From the NCBI GenBank assembly GCA_028335825.1, contig JAIOKI010000003.1:558001-622000 (forward strand): 64,000 nt of DNA, written 5' to 3'. The DNA is from Nosema muscidifuracis. Taxonomy: Eukaryota > Microsporidia > Nosematidae. Below the pieces are notes generated by a model. That model was given only the letters and a program-made list of their open reading frames with translations. It was not told where the DNA came from and did no database searches. Position 1 is the stretch's first letter. Every line of letters begins with the position of its first letter. Position numbers and translations under genes: made by a program. Positions 9,538-19,473 of the stretch are shown piece after piece.

Positions 9538-10395
9538 ATGAAAAGCTATAAGCTTATTTATCTTCCTGATATAAATAAAAAGAAATCAATATTTACTAAC
9601 ATAAACATAAAAAAATTAATATCACCAATAAATATTACAAGAGAAAAACCTCTTGAAGAAGAAGTAGTATTTAATTCAAGAAAAAGAAGTGAAGTAATTG
9701 AATATGAAAGCGAAGAATATATAAAACTTAAGAACAAAGAATCTTGCCCACTTTTAATAGAAGATTCTAATTTTGTATCATACACTGGTAAATTACAAGA
9801 TGTTGGATCAAACACTTCAAGTTATTTTACATTTATTCGAGATGGTTCTAATATTTATATAACTCCAATAAAAAAATGGTACAGATTTACACAAAAATTA
9901 AATATGCAAGAAAATATTGATCAAGAAGAAATAACAAAATTTGTTCCTGATAAGCATAAACAAGAAGATTCTCAGGATTCTGACAAAGAAGAAATAGATT
10001 ATGAAGATATTTTTGAAGATGATGACGGAGAAGATTTTAATTTCGAAATACAGAAACAGAAAAAATTAAGTAAAACTGGTAAGAAATTACGAAATTTAGT
10101 CGATAATCTTGAGAAAGGTGAAAATGTTGATGAAGAAAGTGTATCAGATGAAGAACATATTGAAGAAGTTTTTGAAGAAAAAAAGATTCCTGAAGTCAAA
10201 ATTTTGAATAATGATAGAATTAAAGAGTGTTTTACTACTCCTATTTTGTCAGTTAAGGAATTAATTAGAAAACTAAAAACTAATTTTGAACTGAATAATC
10301 ATGAAAAAGGAATATTAAAAACGTTTATCAATGAATTTTGTGTATTTGAAGCAGATAAATCTACTGGAGAAAAGCATTTAAAATTAAAAAAGTGA
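9538..10395 (+). CDS. TFG1: Transcription initiation factor IIF, alpha subunit (Tfg1/RAP74)
   Basis: 285 residues. The N-terminal part (about 75-125) has the TFIIF-alpha dimerisation pattern, including YTGKLQDVGSNTSSYFTF and ITPIKKWYRFTQKL. A long acidic, Asp/Glu-rich middle follows (about 135-215). The C-terminus (about 235-285: LSVKELIRKLKT ... KHLKLKK) fits the RAP74 winged helix. TFIIF binds Pol II, helps bring it to the promoter and stimulates early elongation. The protein is far shorter than human RAP74 (517) or yeast Tfg1 (735) because the middle is reduced. The start follows TCCCCAA directly. It lies head to tail with TAF8, 59 bp apart. Confidence 0.75.
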   Translation: MKSYKLIYLPDINKKKSIFTNINIKKLISPINITREKPLEEEVVFNSRKRSEVIEYESEEYIKLKNKESCPLLIEDSNFVSYTGKLQDVGSNTSSYFTFIRDGSNIYITPIKKWYRFTQKLNMQENIDQEEITKFVPDKHKQEDSQDSDKEEIDYEDIFEDDDGEDFNFEIQKQKKLSKTGKKLRNLVDNLEKGENVDEESVSDEEHIEEVFEEKKIPEVKILNNDRIKECFTTPILSVKELIRKLKTNFELNNHEKGILKTFINEFCVFEADKSTGEKHLKLKK

Positions 10396-10454
10396 TTTTT
10401 TTTAAAACAAAAAGTTTGGAGTTTTTATAATTTTTATTTTACCCTTAGCATTAA

Positions 10455-10967
10455 ATGAATGATTTGATAAACCATTTTATAATACGAATTGTTAAAGAAC
10501 ATGGATATTTTTATGCTGACAAAAAAGCTATTTTATTGATTAAAGAAGCTCTCGAAAAACACATAATTTCTATTTTAAAAGTCTTTCATTCTTACACGAT
10601 TCATTCAAGAAAACAAGCTGCAAATATTTTTGATTTGCTTTCTGTAATTAAAGATATAAAATACGATATATATACTAGACTAACTCCTATCATGTACTCT
10701 CAAGTAGAAGAAAAACCTTGTCTTGATTTTAAAAGTCCTTTATCAACTTATCTTGAGAGATATATACATATAAATGAATTTATGCCACCATTTCCACCTA
10801 CGCATACTTTTAGACAGACTTACTTAAAAAATAAAGAAAAAGAAGATAAATCACAATTGGTAAAAACAAGGTTAGAACAAAGCTTAAGATCAGAAAGAAA
10901 TCTTTTAAAACTTATTAAAGGATCAGGATCTCTTCCTCCATTCGTAAACTATTTGTACAAAAAATAA
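10455..10967 (+). CDS. TAF8: TFIID subunit TAF8
   Basis: 170 residues. The N-terminal 70 form a histone fold of the BTP type (KHIISILKVFHSYTIHSRK). The middle carries the TAF8 signature EFMPPFPPTHTFRQT (about 110-124), followed by a charged helix. TAF8 pairs with TAF10 and links it to TFIID. The long disordered tail of animal TAF8 is absent. The start has ACCCTTAGCATTAA upstream. It lies just downstream of TFIIF alpha in the same direction, so two Pol II initiation factors are neighbours. It converges on SPC25, with 20 bp between. Confidence 0.75.
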   Translation: MNDLINHFIIRIVKEHGYFYADKKAILLIKEALEKHIISILKVFHSYTIHSRKQAANIFDLLSVIKDIKYDIYTRLTPIMYSQVEEKPCLDFKSPLSTYLERYIHINEFMPPFPPTHTFRQTYLKNKEKEDKSQLVKTRLEQSLRSERNLLKLIKGSGSLPPFVNYLYKK

Positions 10968-10987
10968 TAAAAATTTATCTTTAATAT

Positions 10988-11686
10988 TTACTTACAATAT
11001 TCCCTAACGAATTCCTTTCGGATTGCTTGAACAAGCTCAAAAAAATTTGTTTTATCTTTCAAACCAATTGAATATCTCTCAATACTAATAACTTTAGGAT
11101 AAACATCAACAATATTATACCCATCATTTAAATCTAAAACAACATAGCATTCAAAAGATTCATCTTTACATATTTTATCGAAAATAACTTTGATTTTATT
11201 ACCTTCTACTACTTGAAAATTTAACCCTAAAAACTTCTTACATTCTAAAACTTTACCAATCAACTTACTTTCTTTATTTTGATTTACTTTTGTGATATTA
11301 TCAATTTTTCTTTTTAAATCTATAACAGTCATTCTCTTATTATCTAAATTTTTTTTTAATTCATCATTGATTATTTCTTGTTTTTCTATTTGTCCTCTAA
11401 GCTCGATATTTTCATCCTCAATTTTTTGTAAATCAGATTGGTCATTGTTAATACATTTAATGTTGTGATTCTTATCATCAAGCAATCTGTTATACGTTTC
11501 TTTAAGATTTGTGTATTTTTTATTTAATTTAATTTTTGTATTTTCGAATTCAAATTTTTCCATTTTGATGTTGTTTTTAATTGTTGAAATTGATGCTTCA
11601 ATTTCGTTTTTTTGTACTTCAAATTCTTGTTCAATATCGTTTATTATTGATGAAATTTTTTCTACATTTTTTAATTCTTCAACCAT
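10988..11686 (-). CDS. SPC25: Kinetochore NDC80-complex subunit Spc25
   Basis: 232 residues: a long coiled coil (about 1-145) and a C-terminal globular domain (about 148-232) with CKKFLGLNFQVVEGNKIKVI, YVVLDLNDGYNIVDVYPKV and FFELVQAIRKEFV. This order and spacing match the Spc25 RWD-like head, which pairs with Spc24 and anchors the NDC80 complex to the inner kinetochore. The length equals that of yeast and human Spc25 (221-224). Upstream are TTCCCTTCAAGCA and a GCATAAA element (11695-11701). It is divergent from PMS1 across 209 bp. Confidence 0.75.
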   Translation of the reverse strand: MVEELKNVEKISSIINDIEQEFEVQKNEIEASISTIKNNIKMEKFEFENTKIKLNKKYTNLKETYNRLLDDKNHNIKCINNDQSDLQKIEDENIELRGQIEKQEIINDELKKNLDNKRMTVIDLKRKIDNITKVNQNKESKLIGKVLECKKFLGLNFQVVEGNKIKVIFDKICKDESFECYVVLDLNDGYNIVDVYPKVISIERYSIGLKDKTNFFELVQAIRKEFVREYCK

Positions 11687-11895
11687 TTCTTTTTTTTATG
11701 CTGCTTGAAGGGAAATTATTTAATAAAATAATATCGCATAAAAAAACAGAAATGCAATAAATGAAAAGAAAAAAGTTGATCAAAAAATTCTTTTTAAATT
11801 TGTTTCTTAACATATTTGAAAGTCCAAAAGATTTTGATTAAAGTGGAGGGAAAAATACCCGCCGATTTTTATAAATTATTTATCCTTGACAAAGT

Positions 11896-14004
11896 ATGAT
11901 CAAAAAATTATCTTCTGATACATCCGAGCTTATAAAATCACAACAATACATAAATAACACTTACACAATTACAAAAGAGTTGTTAGAAAATTCTTTAGAT
12001 TCAGGTGCATCTACCATTAAAATTATTATAGATGATGATTTAATTAGAGTTGATGATAATGGATCTGGTATTAACGATTTAGATGAAGTTGGAAATCCAG
12101 GGTATACATCCAAAGAAAATACAACTTATTATGTTCTTGGGTTAAATACTAACTCTTCGAATCTTTATTGTGGATATAGAGGACTTGCTCTCTGTTCCAT
12201 TAAAAATATGTGCAATTTAGAAATAATAACAAAACATGTTAATAATGATTTTGCATATAAAAAAACATTTAATGATAACAAGATAATCAAAAGTGCACGA
12301 GAAAAAGGTACAACAATTAATGTATCAAAAATATTTGAAAATTGTCCAATAAGACGTGAACTTACTAAAAAGAATCTAACAAAAGATGTCAAGAGAATTA
12401 CTTCGCTTATAGAATCTTATCTTATGGTTTATAAGATAAATTTTATTTTCAAATTTAAAGGGAAAACACTTTTAAGCAAGCTTGGGTATGATTCATTATT
12501 AGAATATTGTAAGGCTACTTACCATTATAAATTTCAAGATTCATTATGTAAAAATACAAATGATTTCTTTTTGTTTATGCTTCCAAATTCAGAGACTAAA
12601 GATTTATCTAAGATATTTTTTGGAAAGAGATATGTAACTTCAAAAAAAATTAACAAAGAGATAAAAAATGTTTTTAATTTGTATCACGAAGGATATCCGT
12701 TATTTATTTTAGAATTAAAAGGTAGATTAGACTTTAATATTTCCCCAGATAAGAGTGAAATATTATTTGATAATGAAAAAGAAATTATTGAGAAACTTAA
12801 AGAAGTTATCAAAGAGTATTTTAGCAATCAAATTTATTGTAATAATGAAAATAAAGATAATATTCAAGATTTAGATAAAAGTTCTAATCTTCATACCTAT
12901 AATGATTCAGATAAATTTTCATCTGTTCAAAGTATAAATATTAAAGAAGAATTAATTAATTGTAAAGAAAATTATGAATATCAAAATTTAATTGAAAATA
13001 ATTGTAAAGAAAATTATGAATATCAAAATTTAATTGAAAATTATATCAAAGAAGAATTTATTACAAAACATAATGTAAGTGATACTTTTAAGCAAAGTTT
13101 AGAAAATGAAATTTTTGAAGAATCACCTGGAACAATTAAACCTCATAAAAGTGTCAATCTAGAAGAGGATTTAAATTCAGAAATTTATGAAAATACTAAA
13201 AAAAGGGAATTAAATGAAAGTAAAACATTATTTTCAAATTCTCCGATTTTTAAAAAGTTTTGTACTTCTGAAAAATTAGAAGATGAAGAATTTAATGTTA
13301 AAAATACAGAAATTGTAGATTTATCAAATAATCATTTTAATAAAAAAGATCAAATTTTAGATAGTCCAATCAGTGAAATTGTTACACCAATGAAATTATC
13401 AGAAACTGTATTTGATTACATAGAAACAAGTTCATCTTCTGATATATCTATAACAATACTTAAGAGCGATTTTTACAATATGAAAGTTATTGGACAATTT
13501 AATAAGGGATTTATATTAACAACACTAATAAAAAATAAGAAAAAATATTTATTAATAATAGATCAACATGCATCAGATGAGATTTATAATTATGAGACAT
13601 TAAAAAATACTACAAAAATTATTAAACAGAAATTAGTAGTACCTTATAATTTAGAATTATCACCAATGGATGAATTATTTGTTCAGGAAAATTTAAATTT
13701 ATTTAATAAATATGGATATGAAGTTAAAGATAATAAATTGATGACTATTCCAGTTATAAAAGGTGAAGAATTTGGATTAAAAGAATTTCAAGATCTTTTG
13801 GATAATATAAAAAATGATGAACAAGGATTGAATAAAATACATAAAATAATGGCAACTAAAGCTTGTAGAATGAGTGTAATGATAGGTGAACATTTACAAA
13901 AATCTCGACTTGAAAAGATTGTACATAATTTAGGAACATTAGATAGACCTTGGAAATGTCCACATGGAAGACCAACTTTTATGATTGTAGAAGAAATTAA
14001 TTAA
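11896..14004 (+). CDS. PMS1: DNA mismatch repair protein Pms1 (MutL homologue, human PMS2 type)
   Basis: 702 residues. The N-terminal GHKL ATPase shows TKELLENSLDSGAS (catalytic Glu), VDDNGSGI and GTTINV. The third motif reads GYRGLALCS where the family has GFRGEALSS, so the usual Glu is Leu. The C-terminus has the endonuclease site DQHASDEIYNYE at 556, ACRMSV at about 656 and CPHGRPTF at about 688. These zinc and metal motifs define the nicking subunit that works with Mlh1. The linker (about 315-515) is acidic and low in complexity and contains a perfect 14-residue duplication. The start has ATCCTTGACAAAGT upstream and ACCC about 40 bases up. It shares its upstream region with SPC25. Confidence 0.92.
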   Translation: MIKKLSSDTSELIKSQQYINNTYTITKELLENSLDSGASTIKIIIDDDLIRVDDNGSGINDLDEVGNPGYTSKENTTYYVLGLNTNSSNLYCGYRGLALCSIKNMCNLEIITKHVNNDFAYKKTFNDNKIIKSAREKGTTINVSKIFENCPIRRELTKKNLTKDVKRITSLIESYLMVYKINFIFKFKGKTLLSKLGYDSLLEYCKATYHYKFQDSLCKNTNDFFLFMLPNSETKDLSKIFFGKRYVTSKKINKEIKNVFNLYHEGYPLFILELKGRLDFNISPDKSEILFDNEKEIIEKLKEVIKEYFSNQIYCNNENKDNIQDLDKSSNLHTYNDSDKFSSVQSINIKEELINCKENYEYQNLIENNCKENYEYQNLIENYIKEEFITKHNVSDTFKQSLENEIFEESPGTIKPHKSVNLEEDLNSEIYENTKKRELNESKTLFSNSPIFKKFCTSEKLEDEEFNVKNTEIVDLSNNHFNKKDQILDSPISEIVTPMKLSETVFDYIETSSSSDISITILKSDFYNMKVIGQFNKGFILTTLIKNKKKYLLIIDQHASDEIYNYETLKNTTKIIKQKLVVPYNLELSPMDELFVQENLNLFNKYGYEVKDNKLMTIPVIKGEEFGLKEFQDLLDNIKNDEQGLNKIHKIMATKACRMSVMIGEHLQKSRLEKIVHNLGTLDRPWKCPHGRPTFMIVEEIN
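12958..13041 (+). repeat. Perfect 42-bp tandem duplication inside PMS1
   Basis: Two abutting copies encode NCKENYEYQNLIEN twice. Base identity is complete by eye, so the duplication is recent. It lies in the linker between the ATPase and endonuclease halves and keeps the frame. Confidence 0.9.
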
Positions 14005-14822
14005 CAAATCATTATAAAAAAATATTTAAGAATATTAAAGAAAAATCACTTGACTAATGAAATACATTTCAAATAATAATTTATCTTTACATTATTAAGA
14101 CTTCATCTAAATGAATTAAAATTATTCTAACTTGTGTTCAGATGTAAAAATGTAGATAGATCAAGATAAATAAGTTTTTTACTTTTTTAAGTTTTTCCTG
14201 TTTCAATAAATTAAAAATGTCAAAACTATTAGAAATAAAAATTAGAATTTACACTCAATTTTATAAAATTGTAAATTTCAAATAAAAATGTCAAAACTAT
14301 TAGAAATAAAAATTAGAATTTACACTCAATTTTATATAATTGTAACTTTCAAATAAATATGCCATATAATTAAAAATCTATATTTAAAATACTAGATCAA
14401 TCAAGATTAATAATAAATTTCATAATAAAAATACCATATAATTAAAAATCTATATTTAAAATACTAGATCAATCAAAATTAATAATAAATTTCATAATAA
14501 ATATGCCATATAATTAAAAATCTAAATTTAAAATACTAGATCAATCAAAATTAATAATAAATTTAAACTTCAAATCCTACAAAAAAGTATGTTAGTGTAT
14601 AAAATAAATTATTAATTAAGAAGTATTTAGTGTCTACGTAATTATTTTTTATGATACTGATAGATTTTTTTATTTTATTATTAAACTTTGTAAACATCAA
14701 ATTATATAAAAATAGAAATATTTTAAATTGATTAATTTTTTTGTAAAATATTTTTTATTAAAATTAATTTATAAATGTTTGTTTGTATAATAATTTAAAT
14801 AAATATTTTGCATAAACCCAAA
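14005..14822. repeat. Spacer with two tandem arrays (2 x 71 bp and 3 x 72 bp)
   Basis: From about 14218 to 14357 a 71-bp unit beginning ATGTCAAAACTATTAG occurs twice. From about 14358 to 14564 a different 72-bp unit with CCATATAATTAAAAATC occurs three times. Copies differ at a few bases. No gene is seen. The end of the spacer carries GCATAAACCCAAA just before the ABC transporter start. Confidence 0.85.
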
Positions 14823-16541
14823 ATGAAGGAAAAATCGACAACAGAGATTCTTCATGATACTTTTATAAAATACTGCTACAACATAACTTACATAAGATAC
14901 ATTATGTTGCCAATATTACTATCAACTATAATAGCATGTTACCTTGAAGTCAAAGCAAGTGTAATATCAAAATGTATTGTAGAGAATTTTCAGAATGATG
15001 AAAATGCATCTGCTAATATTTTATTGTTTATATTATTTTTGACATCTGCGATTGTTTTAAAACAACTTAATGAAATTGTTTTTAGTGGACCAATTCAATA
15101 TTTATACAAGATTGTTGGTATCGAAGCATTCTATCATTACATTTCATTAAATCTTGAGACATTTAATAAGATGGGAAGTGGTGAAATTCAAATGATTATA
15201 GAAAGAAAGAGTAGAGCATATGGAGATATTTTAGAATTGACAACTTTATCAGCAGTTCCTACTCTTATTACATTAATTATGTCATTTTATTCTGTATATG
15301 ATAATTTAGGTTCTGATGCTTTATATGTAATGTTAGGAACTAGTGCATTATACGTGTATATGACATTTATATTTTCATTGTGGAGAAATAAAATTAGAAG
15401 ACAATTTAATAAATCACAAGATATTTTATCAAATAAATTACAAGATTTTTTAGCCAATCATGAAACTATTAAAGCTTATAATACTGAAGAAGATACAATC
15501 AAATATTTTGACGAAACTCAAAAACCTGTAGAATATTTTGGAATCAAATCACATAGAATTCTTTATTCATTATTTTATATACAGAAAATGATATTTGCAA
15601 TTCAAGCTATTATTATAATAAGTCTTGGTTCTTATGGATATTTTCCTATAAAATTTTCACCACAACAGCTTGTATTTTATATTTCAATTAGTAAAACGTT
15701 AACAAGTTCATTAAATGAAATGGGAATGCTTTATACTAGATATGTACAAGGATTTTTGAATGCAAAATCAGGATATTATGAATTTAAAGAAGATAAACAA
15801 GATGATTTAATTAGAGAAGCTAAATTCGAAAAATCTTTAGAATTTAGAAATGTTTCATTTTCATATCAAAATAAAATTATACTTGAAAATGCTAACTTTA
15901 ATATAAAAAAAGGAGAAAGAGTAGCAATTATCGGTAAAAATGGAACAGGTAAATCTACTATAATCAAATTATTAATGAAATTTTATAAATGTGAAGGAGA
16001 AATTTTATTAGACCAAATTAATATAAATAATATCTCAGATAGAGCTTTTAGAACAAAAATAGCTTATGCAACACAAAATACATTTTTATTTGATAATACA
16101 GTATCTTATAATATAAAATATGGAACAAGAGATTTATCTAGTAATGAAATAGTTAAATTAGCTAAAGATCTTAAAGTTTATGATTCAATATTTGAATTAA
16201 ATAATGGTTTTGAATCTTTAGTAGGAGAAAGAGGAAGATTATTATCAGGTGGAGAAAGACAAAAAATTATGTTAATGAGAGCTTTATTTAAAAAATCAGA
16301 AATATTTTTATTAGACGAACCAACATCTGCATTAGATAAAACCACTGAATTAGAAACCATGAAATTTATTATGAATACGTTTAAGAAAAATACATTTCTC
16401 ATGATTGTACATAATTTAGAATTATTAACTTTATTTGATAAAATTCTTTATGTTAAAGATCATAAAGTTACTACAATAAGAGATGTTCAACAGAAAGTAA
16501 AAGATGATCCAAAATATTTTACTGATATTTTTAGTACTTAA
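14823..16541 (+). CDS. Half-size ABC transporter, Atm1/ABCB7 type (copy 2)
   Basis: 572 residues from the ATG at 14823, chosen because CATAAACCCAAA sits directly before it; the same frame also opens upstream at a TTG, which I reject. It has six probable membrane segments in the first 300 residues, then the ATPase: Walker A GKNGTGKST at 371, Q-loop ATQNTF, signature LSGGERQK at about 474, Walker B IFLLDEPTSALD at about 493 and the switch His in IVHNLELL. All are intact. The membrane domain shares NHETI and SGEIQMI blocks with copies 1 and 3. It is in tandem with copy 3, 520 bp apart. Role and membrane are not resolved (mitosome, plasma or vacuolar). Confidence 0.9.
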   Translation: MKEKSTTEILHDTFIKYCYNITYIRYIMLPILLSTIIACYLEVKASVISKCIVENFQNDENASANILLFILFLTSAIVLKQLNEIVFSGPIQYLYKIVGIEAFYHYISLNLETFNKMGSGEIQMIIERKSRAYGDILELTTLSAVPTLITLIMSFYSVYDNLGSDALYVMLGTSALYVYMTFIFSLWRNKIRRQFNKSQDILSNKLQDFLANHETIKAYNTEEDTIKYFDETQKPVEYFGIKSHRILYSLFYIQKMIFAIQAIIIISLGSYGYFPIKFSPQQLVFYISISKTLTSSLNEMGMLYTRYVQGFLNAKSGYYEFKEDKQDDLIREAKFEKSLEFRNVSFSYQNKIILENANFNIKKGERVAIIGKNGTGKSTIIKLLMKFYKCEGEILLDQININNISDRAFRTKIAYATQNTFLFDNTVSYNIKYGTRDLSSNEIVKLAKDLKVYDSIFELNNGFESLVGERGRLLSGGERQKIMLMRALFKKSEIFLLDEPTSALDKTTELETMKFIMNTFKKNTFLMIVHNLELLTLFDKILYVKDHKVTTIRDVQQKVKDDPKYFTDIFST

Positions 16542-17061
16542 TAAAGAATTTGTTAATAAAATACAAAATTTTCTTAATAATTATTAAATTTTTTTTCAAT
16601 CATTATTGAAACTTTTCTCATTAAAAAAATACATTAACTCAAAGTGTTTAATCATTATAAAATTATATTAACTCATTAAAAATACATTAACTCATTTTAA
16701 ACATTGTTTAATCATTTTACTACTTAAATCAGTCTAGATTTTTAAATAACAATTGAGTCATGCTCTATTTCTTATGGAATTATGTTAAACGAAAACTTTA
16801 ATTTAAGTGACAACTATTTCCTTCAATAATAGTTGAATTGTATTCTTGTATGTAATACGACCTATTTTTTATAAAATTTTAAGATAAGAAAAGTAGTTTT
16901 TCTCTTAACTGCTAATATACATTTTTAATTAATTAAAAATAATATTATTTTTTTATTTTATGTTTGTTTATATTCGTGTCATTTATATCGGATGAATCAT
17001 TCAAAATATTTTTCAAGTTTTAAATTTTGCATAAATAATAAAAAATTAAATAAATCCATAC
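16542..17061. other. AT-rich spacer between tandem ABC genes
   Basis: Short direct repeats of the type CATTAACTCATTAAAAATA occur at about 16615-16710. An imperfect inverted repeat, CAACTATT ... AATAGTTG, lies at about 16806-16830. A GCATAAA element lies at 17029-17035. No gene is seen. Confidence 0.55.
17029..17035 (+). promoter_or_regulatory. GCATAAA element, 27 bp before ABC copy 3
   Basis: TTTTGCATAAATAA lies 27 bp before the ATG. The same heptamer recurs at similar distance before other genes here and before the probable U4 gene, so I read it as a TATA-like core promoter element. Confidence 0.4.
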
Positions 17062-18795
17062 ATGAAAAAGATATCAAGCATCAGAATAGTCAGAGATATT
17101 ATTTATAATGACTTGTTAAAAATATCACTTATAAGATTTCTATTATTACCAATACTACTTACTACAATTCTATACACATATTTGGAAGTTAATATTAGTA
17201 GTCTAGTAAAAAATTTAAATTATTCTATACAAGAACAGAAAGGAGAGTTAGAAGCACTGAAAACGTATACATTTCATGTAGTTATAGTTACACTACTTAC
17301 TCAATTTAATGGATTAATCTTTACTGGAGTAGTACAGTATATATACAGGAATACATCTAAATGTTCGTTTAGAAGTTTTATAAGCCTTTCACCAAAACAA
17401 TTTAACACTCTTGGAAGTGGAGAAATACAAATGATTATTGATAGAAAATCAAAGGCATCTAGTGAGCTTATAGAAATATTTATTATTAATCTTGTACCAA
17501 TATTTTTAAAATTATCTTTTACATTTTATCATTTAAGTCATCATATGGGATTAATATCAGGATATATAATGCTTGTTTCAGTATTTTTGTATGTATCTTT
17601 TACTTTAGGAATGGCTATATGGAGAGCACATATAAGAAGTGAACTTAATAAATCAGAAAATAGATCATCTAATAAATTACAAGATGGATTGATAAATCAT
17701 GAAACAATAATATCATGTAGAACTACAGAATTTGAAGTAAAAAAATATGACGAATATTTGATTGTTAATGAGAATAATTCTAACAAATTATGGAGATCAC
17801 TTTATGTACTAAATTTTTTACAATCAATAACTTTATGTGCTAAGACTAATTTAATAATTTATGTAGGTATTATTGGATACATGAGTGATAAAATTACACC
17901 TGGTGATTTAATTTTCTTTTTATCAATTTCAGGTACATTGGCATCTTCTTTAAACAACCTTGGATATTTATATTCAAGATACACTCAGGCAATTATAAAT
18001 GCTAGATCTACTTATGATTCTATAATAGAAAAACCACAAGAAGTCGATGGATCAGAACTTTTAAGATTTAGTGATAGAATATTATTTAAAGATATTGATT
18101 TTGGATATGAAAACAAGAAAATATTTGATAAAATTAATATAGAAATAAAAAAAGGTGATAAAGTAGCTATCATAGGTAAAAATGGAGCAGGAAAATCTAC
18201 CTTGTTAAAATTATTTTTGAAATTTGATTCGTACTCTGGAAATATTTTTATAGATGGAATGAATATTAATGATATTAGCGAAGATAGTTTTAGAAATTTA
18301 ATAGGATATATATCACAAAATACTTTCTTATTCAAAGAAACAGTAAAATATAATATAAAATATGGGAACTGTACTGTTACCGATGATGAAATATTTAGTT
18401 TATGCAAGAAATTTGAATTATTTGAAGCTTTCTCGAATCTTGAAAATGGATTTGATACAAATGTAGGCGAGCGTGGTAAATTATTGAGTGGTGGTGAAAG
18501 ACAAAAAATATTGTTAATGAGAGCTATGTTAAAAAGAAAAGATTTATTAATTTTAGATGAACCTACAGCTGCTTTAGACAAGGAAACAGAAAATTCCATA
18601 CTAAATTCTTTATTCAAAGATGAGGAAAGAACTGTTATTATGATTTTGCATAATTTAGAACTTCTTTATAAATTTAACAAGATAATTTTCATTAATGATA
18701 GAAAAGCTGAAGTTATTAATATTTCAGATTATCATGAGAATAGAGTCTCAGATACATTTAAAGGTTTTATTCTGAATTCTAAAATTAAAACATGA
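17062..18795 (+). CDS. Half-size ABC transporter, Atm1/ABCB7 type (copy 3)
   Basis: 577 residues with the same plan as copies 1 and 2: six probable membrane segments, then Walker A GKNGAGKST at 372, Q-loop ISQNTF, signature LSGGERQK at about 475, Walker B LLILDEPTAALD at about 494 and the switch His in ILHNLELL. Its membrane-domain blocks (LGSGEIQMIIDRKSKASSEL, GLINHETI) look closer to copy 1 than to copy 2. The start follows AAATCCATAC; no CCC, but GCATAAA lies 27 bp up. It is followed by tRNA-Asn on the other strand. Substrate unknown. Confidence 0.9.
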   Translation: MKKISSIRIVRDIIYNDLLKISLIRFLLLPILLTTILYTYLEVNISSLVKNLNYSIQEQKGELEALKTYTFHVVIVTLLTQFNGLIFTGVVQYIYRNTSKCSFRSFISLSPKQFNTLGSGEIQMIIDRKSKASSELIEIFIINLVPIFLKLSFTFYHLSHHMGLISGYIMLVSVFLYVSFTLGMAIWRAHIRSELNKSENRSSNKLQDGLINHETIISCRTTEFEVKKYDEYLIVNENNSNKLWRSLYVLNFLQSITLCAKTNLIIYVGIIGYMSDKITPGDLIFFLSISGTLASSLNNLGYLYSRYTQAIINARSTYDSIIEKPQEVDGSELLRFSDRILFKDIDFGYENKKIFDKINIEIKKGDKVAIIGKNGAGKSTLLKLFLKFDSYSGNIFIDGMNINDISEDSFRNLIGYISQNTFLFKETVKYNIKYGNCTVTDDEIFSLCKKFELFEAFSNLENGFDTNVGERGKLLSGGERQKILLMRAMLKRKDLLILDEPTAALDKETENSILNSLFKDEERTVIMILHNLELLYKFNKIIFINDRKAEVINISDYHENRVSDTFKGFILNSKIKT

Positions 18796-18830
18796 ATTTA
18801 ATTATATATATTATTTTGTAAAATAAAAAC

Positions 18831-18853
18831 GCTTCTGGAGAGACTCGAACTCT

Positions 18854-18886
<33 letters not shown>

Positions 18887-18902
18887 ATTGCGCCACAGAA
18901 GC
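18831..18902 (-). tRNA. tRNA-Asn (GTT), copy 1
   Basis: 72 bases fold as a full cloverleaf on the minus strand: acceptor GCTTCTG/CAGAAGC, D stem GCGC, anticodon stem TTCGG/CCGAA with loop CTGTTAA (anticodon GTT) and T arm GAGAG-TTCGAGT-CTCTC. A TTTTT run right after the gene is a Pol III terminator. No intron. It is nearly identical to the copy at 19322. Confidence 0.97.
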
Positions 18903-19321
18903 TTGTAAAGAACTTTATATATAAAGGGTTAATGGAGTTTTAATTATGAATAGTTAGAGTTTTAATTATGAACAGTTAGAATTTAATTATAAAATTTTAG
19001 AGTTTTAATTATGAAATATTAATATAGTTTTTATTATAAAATGTTAATAGAATTTTAATTATGAAATGTAAATAGAATTTTAACTATGAACAATTAGAAT
19101 TTTTATGAAATGTTAATAAATTCGAACTAAGAGTCAATGATAATTTTATATTTAGTAAATATTAAGTCTTTTACAACAATAAAGTAAAAAATATAAAATA
19201 ATTTATATTTGTACATATCATTATATTGTTTGATAAAATGCTGGATAATATTTTTCATATGAAAATATAAATTAAGTATGTATATTTTACTATAAAAATT
19301 AAACTATTAAGATTAAAAAAC
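18903..19321. repeat. Spacer between the two tRNA-Asn genes
   Basis: From about 18930 to 19110 it holds loose repeats of 22 to 26 bp based on AGAGTTTTAATTATGAA. No gene is seen. Confidence 0.6.
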
Positions 19322-19344
19322 GCTCCTGGAGAGACTCGAACTCT

Positions 19345-19377
<33 letters not shown>

Positions 19378-19393
19378 ATTGCGCCACAGAAGC
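19322..19393 (-). tRNA. tRNA-Asn (GTT), copy 2
   Basis: 72 bases, same cloverleaf as copy 1. One base differs, in the 3' acceptor strand (CAGGAGC instead of CAGAAGC), turning one pair into a U-G wobble; the fold should hold. A TTTTTT terminator follows. The two copies lie 419 bp apart in the same direction, which suggests a local duplication. Confidence 0.96.
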
Positions 19394-19434
19394 TTAAAAA
19401 TCAAGTACATAAAGATCTACTCATTTTATATTAT

Positions 19435-19441
19435 GCATAAA
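19435..19441 (+). promoter_or_regulatory. GCATAAA element, 33 bp before the Pol III subunit gene
   Basis: TTATGCATAAATAA lies 33 bp before the ATG of RET1. This is the recurrent heptamer proposed as a TATA-like element. Confidence 0.4.
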
Positions 19442-19473
19442 TAAAAAATATTTTTTTCCATTTTTAACCGTAA

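Noticed and set aside
14808-14822. TTG start for ABC copy 2
   Set aside because: The in-frame ATG at 14823 directly follows CATAAACCCAAA, and the extra residues would be encoded by the start signal itself.
16848-16870. TAATACGACCTATTTT, resembling a phage T7-type promoter
   Set aside because: A chance match in AT-rich sequence; no phage polymerase context exists here.
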